DNA from: Acinetobacter sp. ANC 5054
GTDB lineage: Bacteria > Pseudomonadota > Gammaproteobacteria > Pseudomonadales > Moraxellaceae
Length of the DNA: 64,000 bases
Direction of reading: 5' to 3'
NCBI RefSeq assembly: GCF_002135295.1
Contig: NZ_NEGG01000008.1
Span: forward strand, 1-64,000
The position numbers and the translations under genes were made by a program. This document shows positions 49,465 to 57,400 of this stretch, piece by piece (the first letter of the stretch is position 1; each line of letters begins with the position of its first letter). Below the pieces are notes generated by a model. The model ran no database searches. It saw nothing but the letters and a program-made list of their open reading frames with translations, and was not told the DNA's origin.

Positions 49465-50309
49465 AGCTGTACTCCTACTCGAGTTGCATGAAAGCGTGCG
49501 GTTTTTTCGAGCCAAGCAAATACCGTATCCAACACATAGCCCGTTATGCCGATCAAAATAATGGCCATGAAAATCAAATCCATCTGCATCAATTGACGTC
49601 CCCAAACCATGAGGTAGCCAATACCTTCACTACTTGCTAATAACTCGACGAACACCAGTGCCAACCACGCTTGCATAATGCCTTGACGTAAACCACTAAT
49701 CACACTTGGTAATGCCGCAGGCAGAATGACATTTTTCAATTTCTGCCAGTTGCTGTATTGGTATACATCTGCCACTTCCATCAAGCTATGTGGCACTTGA
49801 GTAATACCTTTATAAGTTGCAATCAGCAGCGGTGGTAATACCGCTAAAGAAATCGCTGCAATTTTTAAAGCTTCATCTATACCCAAGAAAATCATCAGTA
49901 GCGGAATCCAGCCGACAATTGGAAATTGTGCAATCAAATTGACGGTTGGAAAGACATAATCTCGACTGCGTTTTGCCAATCCCAACACCGTTCCAAGCAG
50001 TACACCCACACTGGCACCAATCAGTACGCTCCATAAAATACGCTTGGCACTGACCGCAAAATGAAAGCCTAACTCACCGCTTTGCCACAGCTCAGCAGTG
50101 CTTTGCCATACCAAACTTGGCGCAGGTAAAATTTGTTCAGGTAACCACTGCTTTAAAGTTGCGACATACCATAGGCCGAGAAAAAGAACCGGCAACAGGA
50201 ATCCACACGCCACTTGCAAAGTTAGTTTTAAATAGCTCTTCAAAAAATCAAAAACACTTCGGTCACTTTGCAAGGGAACCGAATGTGCAGATACATCCGT
50301 TAGGCTCAT
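49461..50309 (-). CDS. ABC transporter permease (sulfonate/nitrate type)
   Basis: A 282-residue permease with six helices and the EAA-like loop MEVADVYQYSNWQKLKNVILPAALPSVISGLR. It overlaps the MFS gene by ATGA upstream and the next permease by ATGA downstream. Two adjacent permeases may form a heterodimeric channel for the SsuA-like binding protein encoded first in the operon. Confidence 0.87.
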   Translation of the reverse strand: MSLTDVSAHSVPLQSDRSVFDFLKSYLKLTLQVACGFLLPVLFLGLWYVATLKQWLPEQILPAPSLVWQSTAELWQSGELGFHFAVSAKRILWSVLIGASVGVLLGTVLGLAKRSRDYVFPTVNLIAQFPIVGWIPLLMIFLGIDEALKIAAISLAVLPPLLIATYKGITQVPHSLMEVADVYQYSNWQKLKNVILPAALPSVISGLRQGIMQAWLALVFVELLASSEGIGYLMVWGRQLMQMDLIFMAIILIGITGYVLDTVFAWLEKTARFHATRVGVQL

Positions 50310-51562
50310 AATTCTTGTCCTTTTACGCTTTGTTCTGTTACATCAGGTTTTAAAAATTGAATAAATGCCTGATCTCTGCTGATCAAAATAATCAGACCAA
50401 TAAACGCCAGTCCGATCGGGAAAAATAAATTTTGTAGTCCAACACTGGCACCAAATACAGCACCAATCACCCCACCCACCATGCCACCAGATGGGCCGAC
50501 CAAAGCCAAAATTGGTGAAATTTTTGCCATTGCGGTTTGCTCACCGACACGGGCAAAAGACATAAAATTAGCAATGTGCAACATGCCTAAACCCAACCCC
50601 AACATCACCGATGCTGGCCACATCAACAGCGTGGTATGGGTTAATGCTAAAAGCAGTAATGCTGCTGCCATCAAGCTCAGCCCAATCACATAAAATTTCT
50701 GGTAGCCCATCAGCTCAGCCAAACCGCCCATGCTAAACAGTGAACCGACAAAGACGATGCCTTGTACGGTTAATAGCATCACCGCCACTGGCTCGGATAA
50801 GGCAAAGCTTTGAATTGCAATCACCACAATAAAAAAGCCAAAATAGTTATTTGCAAGACTGCTTAAAAATTCCAAGGTACAGATCACCCGCAGTGAGGTA
50901 TGGGTTTTGATCAAGCTCAAGGGTGCAATCACATCGCGCCATTGAAATGACGAAGCGTTGCTGGCATTTTGATGGCCACGTTGAAAGCACCAAGGCGCAA
51001 ACACTAAGGTTGCTAAAAACAAGGCCGACACCACATAAAAACTTCCGCCATAACCAAAATGCTCAATCAACAGCACACTTAAAGCGGGTGCAATGAGAAA
51101 AAAACCCATCATGTGCGAACCGCGAAACCAACCTGCGCGTGCAGGACCCAAACGTTTCAGATTGCTCAAAAACACGGTATTGATGGACACGAAACGCATG
51201 GGCAATACAAAGCTCACCAACGCAGTCACCGCCAATAAATACCAAGCACTGCTGTGTAATGGGGTTAAGCTATAAAGCAATGCGCCAAATAAACTTCCTA
51301 AGCTAAACACTTTGAGTGAACCAAAACGCTGGACTAACACGCCAATCGGTAAAGCCATCAGTAAAATGCCGATGTTTTGCGCTGCGGAAATCAATCCGAG
51401 TTGCAATTCGCTGGCTTCTAAATGCACGGCATACAATGAAATCAACACGCGTGCCACACCAACGCCCAGCCCTGCCAAGATCGTCAGCAGCACGAAACTG
51501 CTCATAAATTTGGTGGTTAAAGGGCTGGCAACAACATTACTGTCAATGGGGTTCATGCTCAT
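50306..51562 (-). CDS. MFS transporter
   Basis: A 418-residue major facilitator protein with twelve helices. The first half contains LGLISAAQNIGILLMALPIGVLVQRFGSLK, a typical loop 2-3 region. It is embedded inside the ABC operon, with a 4-base overlap to the next permease gene and 8 bases after the binding-protein gene. It may import the same nutrients at high concentration or export an end product. The substrate is unknown. Confidence 0.85.
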   Translation of the reverse strand: MSMNPIDSNVVASPLTTKFMSSFVLLTILAGLGVGVARVLISLYAVHLEASELQLGLISAAQNIGILLMALPIGVLVQRFGSLKVFSLGSLFGALLYSLTPLHSSAWYLLAVTALVSFVLPMRFVSINTVFLSNLKRLGPARAGWFRGSHMMGFFLIAPALSVLLIEHFGYGGSFYVVSALFLATLVFAPWCFQRGHQNASNASSFQWRDVIAPLSLIKTHTSLRVICTLEFLSSLANNYFGFFIVVIAIQSFALSEPVAVMLLTVQGIVFVGSLFSMGGLAELMGYQKFYVIGLSLMAAALLLLALTHTTLLMWPASVMLGLGLGMLHIANFMSFARVGEQTAMAKISPILALVGPSGGMVGGVIGAVFGASVGLQNLFFPIGLAFIGLIILISRDQAFIQFLKPDVTEQSVKGQEL

Positions 51563-51570
51563 GGTCTGCG

Positions 51571-52626
51571 TTACTTCGGCTGACCTTGGCTGTTAAATTG
51601 ACGCCAGTAACCTTCAAGATTTAACTCTTTTAATGCATTGTTCAGATACTTCGGCTCGTACCATGTTTTAGTGTCAACATCACGGCGAATTAAACGCGCG
51701 TCTTTGGCAATTTTTAAGGCACTGTCAATTTGCGAACGATGGAATTCATCCAGTAATGGCGTGGTACGGTCTTTTAAGTTCCAGCCATCCCATGTTTTTT
51801 GATAATCAACCAATGGGATACCGCTTTGTGCCCATAATTTATATTGCGCACTACGATTGGCTTCTTGTGAACTCCATTGAGCTTGTTTGATTAAGGTGGT
51901 GACAACACGCTGAACCACGTCTGGATATTGCTTTTCAAAACTTTCGGTTACCCAAAAATGTGCAATCGGTGCAACTTTTGGATCTTTGATTTCCAGTAAA
52001 GTTTTAGCGACTCCACGCGCTTGTAAGCTAAATGGCGATGTAATCGTCGCATCAATATCACCTGTGGCTAAAGCAGTACGGGCAGAGTAAGCATCTTGTG
52101 AAATTACGCGTAAATCACGCTCAGTAAAGCCATATTTTGCCAATACACGGTTAAATACAATTTGGCCATTGGTACCTTTAAATACCGAGAATTTTTTGCC
52201 TTTCAGATCCGCAAATGATTTGGCATTTGAACCTGCTGGTACCACCACATAGGTCGGGCCAAAACGACCAGTGGAGAACAGCACTTTGGTTTTTAAACCT
52301 GTTGAACGGCCCACCAATGATGGTAAGTCTCCATGTAAAGCAAAATCGACTTTACCATTGGCTAAAGCTTCATTGGTTGCTGGACCAGCGCCAGGGAAAA
52401 ACAACCAATTGACTTTAATGCCATCTTTTTTAAATTCTTGCTCGAGCACTCCACGTAAATGTGCCGTTGCAACAAAGCTCCCGCCAACTTTCGGTTTACC
52501 ACCTTCACCTGCAGCTGAAACTGAGATGCGGATTTCTTTCGGGTTAGCCGCGTGTAATTGCACACTTAAACCCAGTGCAGAAAGTGCCAAGAAAGTTGCT
52601 GCAATTTTTTTTGAAAAAATGTTCAT
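51571..52626 (-). CDS. ABC transporter substrate-binding protein (SsuA-like)
   Basis: A 351-residue periplasmic protein with a cleaved signal peptide (VQLHA-A, residue 26). The SsuA/TauA-type fold shows NEALANGKVDFALHGDLPSLVGRS, GKKFSVFKGTNGQIVFNRVLAKYGF and ATGDIDATITSPFSLQARG. Aliphatic-sulfonate binding is the likely role. Confidence 0.87.
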   Translation of the reverse strand: MNIFSKKIAATFLALSALGLSVQLHAANPKEIRISVSAAGEGGKPKVGGSFVATAHLRGVLEQEFKKDGIKVNWLFFPGAGPATNEALANGKVDFALHGDLPSLVGRSTGLKTKVLFSTGRFGPTYVVVPAGSNAKSFADLKGKKFSVFKGTNGQIVFNRVLAKYGFTERDLRVISQDAYSARTALATGDIDATITSPFSLQARGVAKTLLEIKDPKVAPIAHFWVTESFEKQYPDVVQRVVTTLIKQAQWSSQEANRSAQYKLWAQSGIPLVDYQKTWDGWNLKDRTTPLLDEFHRSQIDSALKIAKDARLIRRDVDTKTWYEPKYLNNALKELNLEGYWRQFNSQGQPK

Positions 52627-52658
52627 TTTTAATCGTCCTATATATTTAAATCATTGAA

Positions 52659-54131
52659 TTAGAATGTGTATTGAAGCTGCGCTTGCAGTTCGTTGGTGTC
52701 TTTTTGATTCGCTGTTTCCACATCAAATAGATAGTGATTCAGCTGTAATTGGAATTTGGTGGTTTGCGCAAAAAACAGGTTTAAGCCCAATGAGTGAATG
52801 TCATATTCACCAATACGACCACTGGCTGTATCTAAATAATTGGCAAGATTTTTATTTGGATTAAAGCGATCAAATCGGTAATAGCCCTGCACCGACTTCG
52901 GCCAAAAGTCATCAAATTTGGCATTCGATTTAATACTGTTATAAAACTGATCGCCTAAGGTATAGAACGCAGTAAAGGTATGCCCTTCAGCTTTGGCTTC
53001 TTTAATAGCCCGTGCTGTGACATCGACATAATCGGTCTTGCCTTGCACGTATTCATAGGTGGCACCAAACGGTGCGTGGTTGTAATACAAATCAAAGCCT
53101 AAACGATCGCGTTTTGCCGAGTTGTCGCTAATACCCGCGGTATTTAACTTAGATTCACCTTTGATGTACGAAGCACCAAATTTCAGCTCACGGAAAATGC
53201 TGGCGTAGTCCACAGGCAAGGTAAATGCAACACGCCCGATATAATCTTTGCCATTGTTATCATCGGCTTTATTGCTAGCATTACCGTTGGTCACACCCAA
53301 GGCATATTCGAACAAAGGCGCACGATAGTTCGATCCATAATCAACAAACGGTTTCACATCACCACGAACAATGAACCCATTCTGACGGTTAAATAAACCT
53401 AAATAAGTGGATGCAGAAGCGGTACTAATCGTCGGTCGTAAATCTTCAGGTGATTGAACATCCAGACCAAAAGGCAATAGTTGTTGACCTAAAGTAAAGT
53501 TCAGTTTTGCCGTTTCAGGCCCCGCATTGGTGGCCAAGGCGTTATAACGCACGAAAGCATCTAACAGATTAAAGTTACTGTTATTGGTGCCATCATTACG
53601 TTTGCCATAACCAAAAGACAATTGGTAATCGAGGTTCTTGCCCTCGTTATAGTCACGGAATAAATTACCGCGCACCCCAATCAAAGCCGTCCCAATATCA
53701 AAGGTTGATTTGGTGGCACCAATCACACCTGTATCATCCACGGCATTCGCACGTAACTGCACGGTGCCATACAAGTTGGTATCACGCGTTGATTTGGTGG
53801 TTTGACGTTCATACTGACGCGATTGATCATATTTATAATTTTCAATATCAGCACGTAAACCATCAATATCTTCAGAAGTTGCAGCGGTCACCTCCGCTGC
53901 TTGCTCCTCACCTGCAACATCCGCGCTCAGGGTTGCATCCGCAGTGTTCACTTCACTGTGCTTTTGTTTCGGTGACGCGGACTCAACCGTATTTAGGCGT
54001 TGCTGTAAGCTTTCTATTTGTTGCTTTAAAACACTTAATTCTTGCTGTAGCGCATTATCTGCGGCAAAGCTCAGTTGGCTGCTGGTTGCTAGAATCAGTC
54101 CAACAGCAACCGTTAAGGTGGTTCTTTTCAT
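52659..54131 (-). CDS. DcaP-like outer-membrane porin
   Basis: A 490-residue protein: signal peptide to residue 23 (SFA-AD), an N-terminal periplasmic coiled coil (about 25-52, LQQELSVLKQQIESLQQRL), an Ala/Glu-rich linker, then a beta-barrel ending in LQAQLQYTF with a terminal Phe. This is the plan of Acinetobacter DcaP trimeric porins, which pass negatively charged small molecules. First structural gene of the operon. It probably admits sulfonates to the periplasm. Confidence 0.85.
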   Translation of the reverse strand: MKRTTLTVAVGLILATSSQLSFAADNALQQELSVLKQQIESLQQRLNTVESASPKQKHSEVNTADATLSADVAGEEQAAEVTAATSEDIDGLRADIENYKYDQSRQYERQTTKSTRDTNLYGTVQLRANAVDDTGVIGATKSTFDIGTALIGVRGNLFRDYNEGKNLDYQLSFGYGKRNDGTNNSNFNLLDAFVRYNALATNAGPETAKLNFTLGQQLLPFGLDVQSPEDLRPTISTASASTYLGLFNRQNGFIVRGDVKPFVDYGSNYRAPLFEYALGVTNGNASNKADDNNGKDYIGRVAFTLPVDYASIFRELKFGASYIKGESKLNTAGISDNSAKRDRLGFDLYYNHAPFGATYEYVQGKTDYVDVTARAIKEAKAEGHTFTAFYTLGDQFYNSIKSNAKFDDFWPKSVQGYYRFDRFNPNKNLANYLDTASGRIGEYDIHSLGLNLFFAQTTKFQLQLNHYLFDVETANQKDTNELQAQLQYTF

Positions 54132-54291
54132 ACTCTCAATTCACTTTTATATTTCCCAAAGCGCAAAGCGCCCCACCCCCATAGCAATTGCCTGGAGTGA
54201 ATGTACTGCGTGGGTTTTAAATTAGATGTCCTCAGTCACTTCAGCTTTATTCAAATTTGTATTGCTGCTGTGCTGAGACAGACGGCGGAAA

Positions 54292-54381
54292 TTAAGCGCG
54301 CATCATCGCTGGTGTCATCATGCAACAACACAGCTGCGCGACACGAAGTGAATTAAGCGGTAGATACGATAAAATGCTCAT
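54292..54381 (-). CDS. Cys-rich leader peptide (candidate attenuator)
   Basis: A 29-codon frame ending ...RVAQLCCCMMTPAMMRA, with three consecutive Cys codons (TGT TGT TGC) followed by two Met-Met pairs. The ATG at 54379-54381 has GGA at suitable distance. An in-frame ATG four codons earlier is also possible. It begins about 30 bases after the predicted sigma-54 transcription start and lies about 160 bases before the porin gene. Runs of Cys in leader peptides are known to sense cysteine supply through ribosome stalling in mycobacteria. The same logic is inferred here for a sulfur-acquisition operon. It is too short for ordinary gene callers. Confidence 0.65.
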   Translation of the reverse strand: MSILSYLPLNSLRVAQLCCCMMTPAMMRA

Positions 54382-54422
54382 AAAAATTTCCATAGGGTGA
54401 GTGTTTTCATTCACTTTAATAG

Positions 54423-54438
54423 AGCAACATCCATGCCA
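54423..54438 (-). promoter_or_regulatory. Sigma-54 promoter of the sulfur ABC operon
   Basis: Minus strand TGGCAT-GGATG-TTGCT, matching the -24 and -12 consensus with correct spacing. Transcription should start near 54411. Confidence 0.8.
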
Positions 54439-54514
54439 ATTAATTAAGTTATTGTTTTTGTTATATTTATTTAATTAAACTCAATAAATTCTGTTGCTTT
54501 TAATACGCTGATGC

Positions 54515-54530
54515 TGTTGAATTTCTAACA
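54515..54530 (-). promoter_or_regulatory. Candidate activator site 3 (TGTT-N8-AACA)
   Basis: TGTTGAATTTCTAACA shares arms and spacing with the two sites upstream of the second monooxygenase gene and lies 77-92 bases upstream of the sigma-54 promoter. Confidence 0.45.
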
Positions 54531-54631
54531 CTTGCTTATTTAAATTCAGCTAATATTTCACTGTTGATATCATTTTTAGTGCAATAGATTCATCTTTACC
54601 CTTGCCACTTTTCCTTTTCATTCAGACATAA

Positions 54632-54657
54632 AAAAAGCCTACAAATGTAGGCTTTTT
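54632..54657. terminator. Bidirectional terminator
   Basis: AAAAAGCCTACA, two bases, TGTAGGCTTTTT. It ends transcription of the SDR gene on the minus strand and shields the sulfur operon. Confidence 0.92.
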
Positions 54658-54674
54658 ACTGTGCTTTGTACCGA

Positions 54675-55505
54675 TTATTGACCAAATTTGGTCGCCATCG
54701 CAGTTAATTTTTGATAGCCCGTTGGCAATAAACGTTGAATCAAATCTATCGCTTTTGCGTCATTACCAATGAGTAAACGACGCTTGTCTTTTTGCACAGC
54801 CTCAATAATTTGACGCGCAGCTTCTTCTGGTGGGCAACGCAGGAATTTATTAAATGACTGTGCAGATTTTTGTGGATTCATGCCCAAACTTTTCATGCTG
54901 TCATTCATTTTGGCCGCATTGGCAATATTGGTACGAATACCGCCCGGATGTACGCACAGTGCGCTCACTCCGCAGTTCTCAATATCTAATTCTTGGCGTA
55001 GTGACTCGGTAAAACCACGTACTGCAAATTTCGTTGCATTATATGCAGACTGTGTTGGCTGAGCTGTTAAACCAAATAGACTCGAAATATTGATGATATG
55101 CCCTTCACCGCTTTGTTTAATATACGGTAGGAATTCTTTAGTGCCGTACACCACACCCCAGAAGTTAATATTTACAATCCATTCAAGCTCATCATAGCTT
55201 GCACCTTCAACGGTGGAACCTAAAGCTACACCCGCATTGTTAAAAATCATATTGACCGAGCCATGATCTTGAACTGTTTTTGCTGCCCAAGCTTTCATTG
55301 CTGCAAGATCTGCAACGTCAAGCTTTTGAGTGGTCACACGTACATTATGCGCTTTGACCAATTCAACCGTGGCTGCAAGCCCCTGTTCATTCACATCACT
55401 CAGTGATAAATGACAACCTTGTTTAGCCAATAAAACAGCAAGCTGTTGACCGATACCTGAACCTGCACCTGTAATGGCAGCCACTTTATTTTTGAAGTTT
55501 TTCAT
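54675..55505 (-). CDS. SDR family NAD(P)-dependent oxidoreductase
   Basis: A 276-residue short-chain dehydrogenase with the cofactor motif TGAGSGIG (about 14-21), NNAG in the fourth strand, and the catalytic Ser/Tyr/Lys in NISSLFGLTAQPTQSAYNATKFAV. The C-terminal region ends in a helix typical of acyl/steroid-type SDRs. The substrate is unknown. Its -35 region lies under the operator palindrome at 55595-55614, so the divergent TetR protein probably represses it. Confidence 0.9.
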   Translation of the reverse strand: MKNFKNKVAAITGAGSGIGQQLAVLLAKQGCHLSLSDVNEQGLAATVELVKAHNVRVTTQKLDVADLAAMKAWAAKTVQDHGSVNMIFNNAGVALGSTVEGASYDELEWIVNINFWGVVYGTKEFLPYIKQSGEGHIINISSLFGLTAQPTQSAYNATKFAVRGFTESLRQELDIENCGVSALCVHPGGIRTNIANAAKMNDSMKSLGMNPQKSAQSFNKFLRCPPEEAARQIIEAVQKDKRRLLIGNDAKAIDLIQRLLPTGYQKLTAMATKFGQ

Positions 55506-55585
55506 TGTGATTCCTTATTCCTTTTATGCTGCCCATTACGCCACTGCTGTGGTTAAAAACGTAATGATGTGCAGTGCTTGGCATT

Positions 55586-55614
55586 AATATAGTTTTGACA
55601 ATACATATTGTCAA
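55586..55614 (-). promoter_or_regulatory. Sigma-70 promoter of the SDR gene
   Basis: Minus strand -35 TTGACA (55609-55614), 17 bases, -10 TATATT (55586-55591). The -35 and spacer are covered by the palindrome at 55595-55614. Confidence 0.75.
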
Positions 55615-55648
55615 TGTCATCTTGGGACGTACGATGTGTGACATTGAC
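55595..55648. promoter_or_regulatory. TetR operator pair between SDR and regulator
   Basis: TTGACAATA-CA-TATTGTCAA (55595-55614) is a perfect 9-base inverted repeat. A second inverted pair, GTCAATGTCA (55610-55619) and TGACATTGAC (55639-55648), overlaps its edge. Both lie between the divergent genes and over the SDR promoter. Confidence 0.7.
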
Positions 55649-55726
55649 CTCGGCTTAAACATAGGTTTAAGCTAATTTTATTGCTAAAATACCCCTAAAT
55701 TCTGACTCATTTCAGCGTATATTTTC

Positions 55727-56434
55727 ATGACAGATGCAAACAACCAAACAGAACAACAACAGGCAAAAAATGTGAAAGAGCGCCAATTTAAAGGGCTTTC
55801 GCTGAGTGAACGCAAACAAGCGCGCCGTGAAAAGCTGATTGAAGCCGGAATTGAAACCTACGGCAGCCAAGGATTTTTTTCTGTCACCGTGAAAGATATT
55901 TGTCAGGAAGCCAAACTGACTGAACGCTATTTTTATGAATCTTTTAAAAAGAGTGAACAACTGTTTCAAACCATTTTTTTAAAACTGATTGATGAATTAC
56001 AACAAAACGTTATGCAAGCCATTATGCAGGCGTCGACTGATCCAAAAAAAATGATTGAAGCAGGTCTGAGTGCATTACTCATTACACTCAAAGAAAATCC
56101 GCGTATGGCACGGATTATTTATATTGATGCCATGTTGGTTCAAGAACTACATAATCAAGCCACCATCCATGAAACCATGTCACGTTTTGACCGTATGATT
56201 CATGCTTTTGTCATGCTCATGATGCCAAATATTGACCGCTCTGAGCGTGAAATTTCGATGATTGCGACTGGTTTAAATGGCTATGTGACGCAAATTGCGA
56301 TTCGTTGGGTCATGAGTGAATACAAACAACCGATGAAAGAAGTCCTATCATCATGTAGTGCGGTCTTTTTGGCTTTACTCGAATCCTTTTCTGAAAAAAC
56401 AGCACAGCCATCGAAAAATACGCCTAAAAAATAA
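55727..56434 (+). CDS. TetR/AcrR family transcriptional regulator
   Basis: A 235-residue regulator: a polar 35-residue N-terminus, helix-turn-helix at about 36-85 (VTVKDICQEAKLTERYFYESFKKSEQL), and a helical ligand domain. Divergent from the SDR gene, with operator-like palindromes between, so it probably represses that gene and itself. Ligand unknown, possibly a fatty acid or other hydrophobic molecule given the SDR partner. Confidence 0.87.
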   Translation: MTDANNQTEQQQAKNVKERQFKGLSLSERKQARREKLIEAGIETYGSQGFFSVTVKDICQEAKLTERYFYESFKKSEQLFQTIFLKLIDELQQNVMQAIMQASTDPKKMIEAGLSALLITLKENPRMARIIYIDAMLVQELHNQATIHETMSRFDRMIHAFVMLMMPNIDRSEREISMIATGLNGYVTQIAIRWVMSEYKQPMKEVLSSCSAVFLALLESFSEKTAQPSKNTPKK

Positions 56435-56588
56435 AGTTTTTGACTTTATTACGGGGCAATTACAATTTTCTTTTTAAAATTTTAAATGACAATAAAATGA
56501 AGCAAAGCCTGATGCTGCGAAATGTTCAGGCTTTAAATTGTCACAATTTCTTTCTAAAGCCAGATGAAAGATTCTTTTTGCAATGATA

Positions 56589-56633
56589 CTGTCATAATTA
56601 ATCTTTGTAATAAGCCTGTCATAAATATAAAAC
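56589..56633 (+). promoter_or_regulatory. Possible Pho box upstream of phoB
   Basis: CTGTCAT occurs at 56589-56595 and again at 56616-56622, where it continues as CTGTCATAAAT, the left half of the Pho-box consensus. The right halves are weak. It lies 35-79 bases upstream of the preferred phoB start and would allow autoregulation. Confidence 0.45.
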
Positions 56634-56667
56634 GGTCCACCGTTTGCATGAAATAGGGTATTGCGCT

Positions 56668-57378
56668 GTGAAAGATGACTATATTTTAATCGTCGATGAC
56701 GAACTCCCAATTCGGGAAATGATTCACACTTCGCTAGATATGGCAGGTTTTCAATGCCAACAAGCTGAAGATGCGAAACAAGCACATCAAATGATTGTGG
56801 ACCAACGCCCTGCATTGGTTCTACTCGATTGGATGATGCCGGGTGGCGTGAGTGGTGTCGACCTTTGCCGCCGCTTAAAACGTGATGAAACCCTTTCTGA
56901 AATTCCTGTCATTATGTTGACGGCTCGTGGAGAAGAAGACCATAAAGTGCAAGGTCTCGATGCGGGTGCTGACGACTACATGACCAAACCATTTTCTACA
57001 CGTGAATTGGTTTCTCGCATTAAAGCCGTGCTGCGTCGCTCCAATGCACTGGGTGGAGAAAAAACCATTGATGCCAATGGTTTAGTACTTGATCCTGTGA
57101 GCCAACGTGTCAGCTTTGGTGATACCATTTTAGAAATGGGACCAACCGAATACCGTTTACTGGCATTTTTCATGACCCATCCTGAACGTGCCTATACGCG
57201 CGCGCAATTACTTGATCAAGTTTGGGGCGGAAACGTGTATATTGAAGACCGTACCATTGATGTGCATATTCGTCGCTTACGTAAAGTATTGGAACCCTTC
57301 CAAGCCGACCGTTATGTACAAACTGTTCGAGGTACAGGCTACCGTTTCTCGACCCGTGCAGATGCTGTGATGGGTTAA
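56668..57378 (+). CDS. phoB: Phosphate regulon response regulator PhoB
   Basis: A 236-residue OmpR-type regulator. Receiver domain with Asp10/Asp11, phosphorylated Asp54 ([10 protein letters not shown]) and Lys in MTKPFS; winged-helix DNA-binding domain from about 130, ending with [13 protein letters not shown]. The start is a GTG at 56668 giving (M)[11 protein letters not shown]. An ATG eight codons upstream is less likely. It is followed 22 bases later by phoR. Confidence 0.93.
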   Translation: MKDDYILIVDDELPIREMIHTSLDMAGFQCQQAEDAKQAHQMIVDQRPALVLLDWMMPGGVSGVDLCRRLKRDETLSEIPVIMLTARGEEDHKVQGLDAGADDYMTKPFSTRELVSRIKAVLRRSNALGGEKTIDANGLVLDPVSQRVSFGDTILEMGPTEYRLLAFFMTHPERAYTRAQLLDQVWGGNVYIEDRTIDVHIRRLRKVLEPFQADRYVQTVRGTGYRFSTRADAVMG

Positions 57379-57400
57379 TTTTCTAGGTCTTTAATTTTTT

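Larger units (their letters stand above)
54132..54674 (-). promoter_or_regulatory. Leader and promoter region of the sulfur ABC operon
   Basis: A 543-base stretch with no large gene. From 54674 down it holds a bidirectional terminator (54632-54657), a TGTT-N8-AACA site, a sigma-54 promoter, a Cys-rich leader peptide (54292-54381), and then about 160 bases of untranslated leader before the porin. That last part includes the stem GCGC-TTT-GCGC near 54163-54173. It also has ATTCAC near 54200, which could pair with GTGAAT just upstream of the porin start and mask its ribosome site. Confidence 0.6.

Noticed and set aside
49465..49605. Longer N-terminus for the second permease
   Set aside because: The extension lies wholly inside the upstream permease gene and has no ribosome site, while an ATGA overlap gives a natural start.
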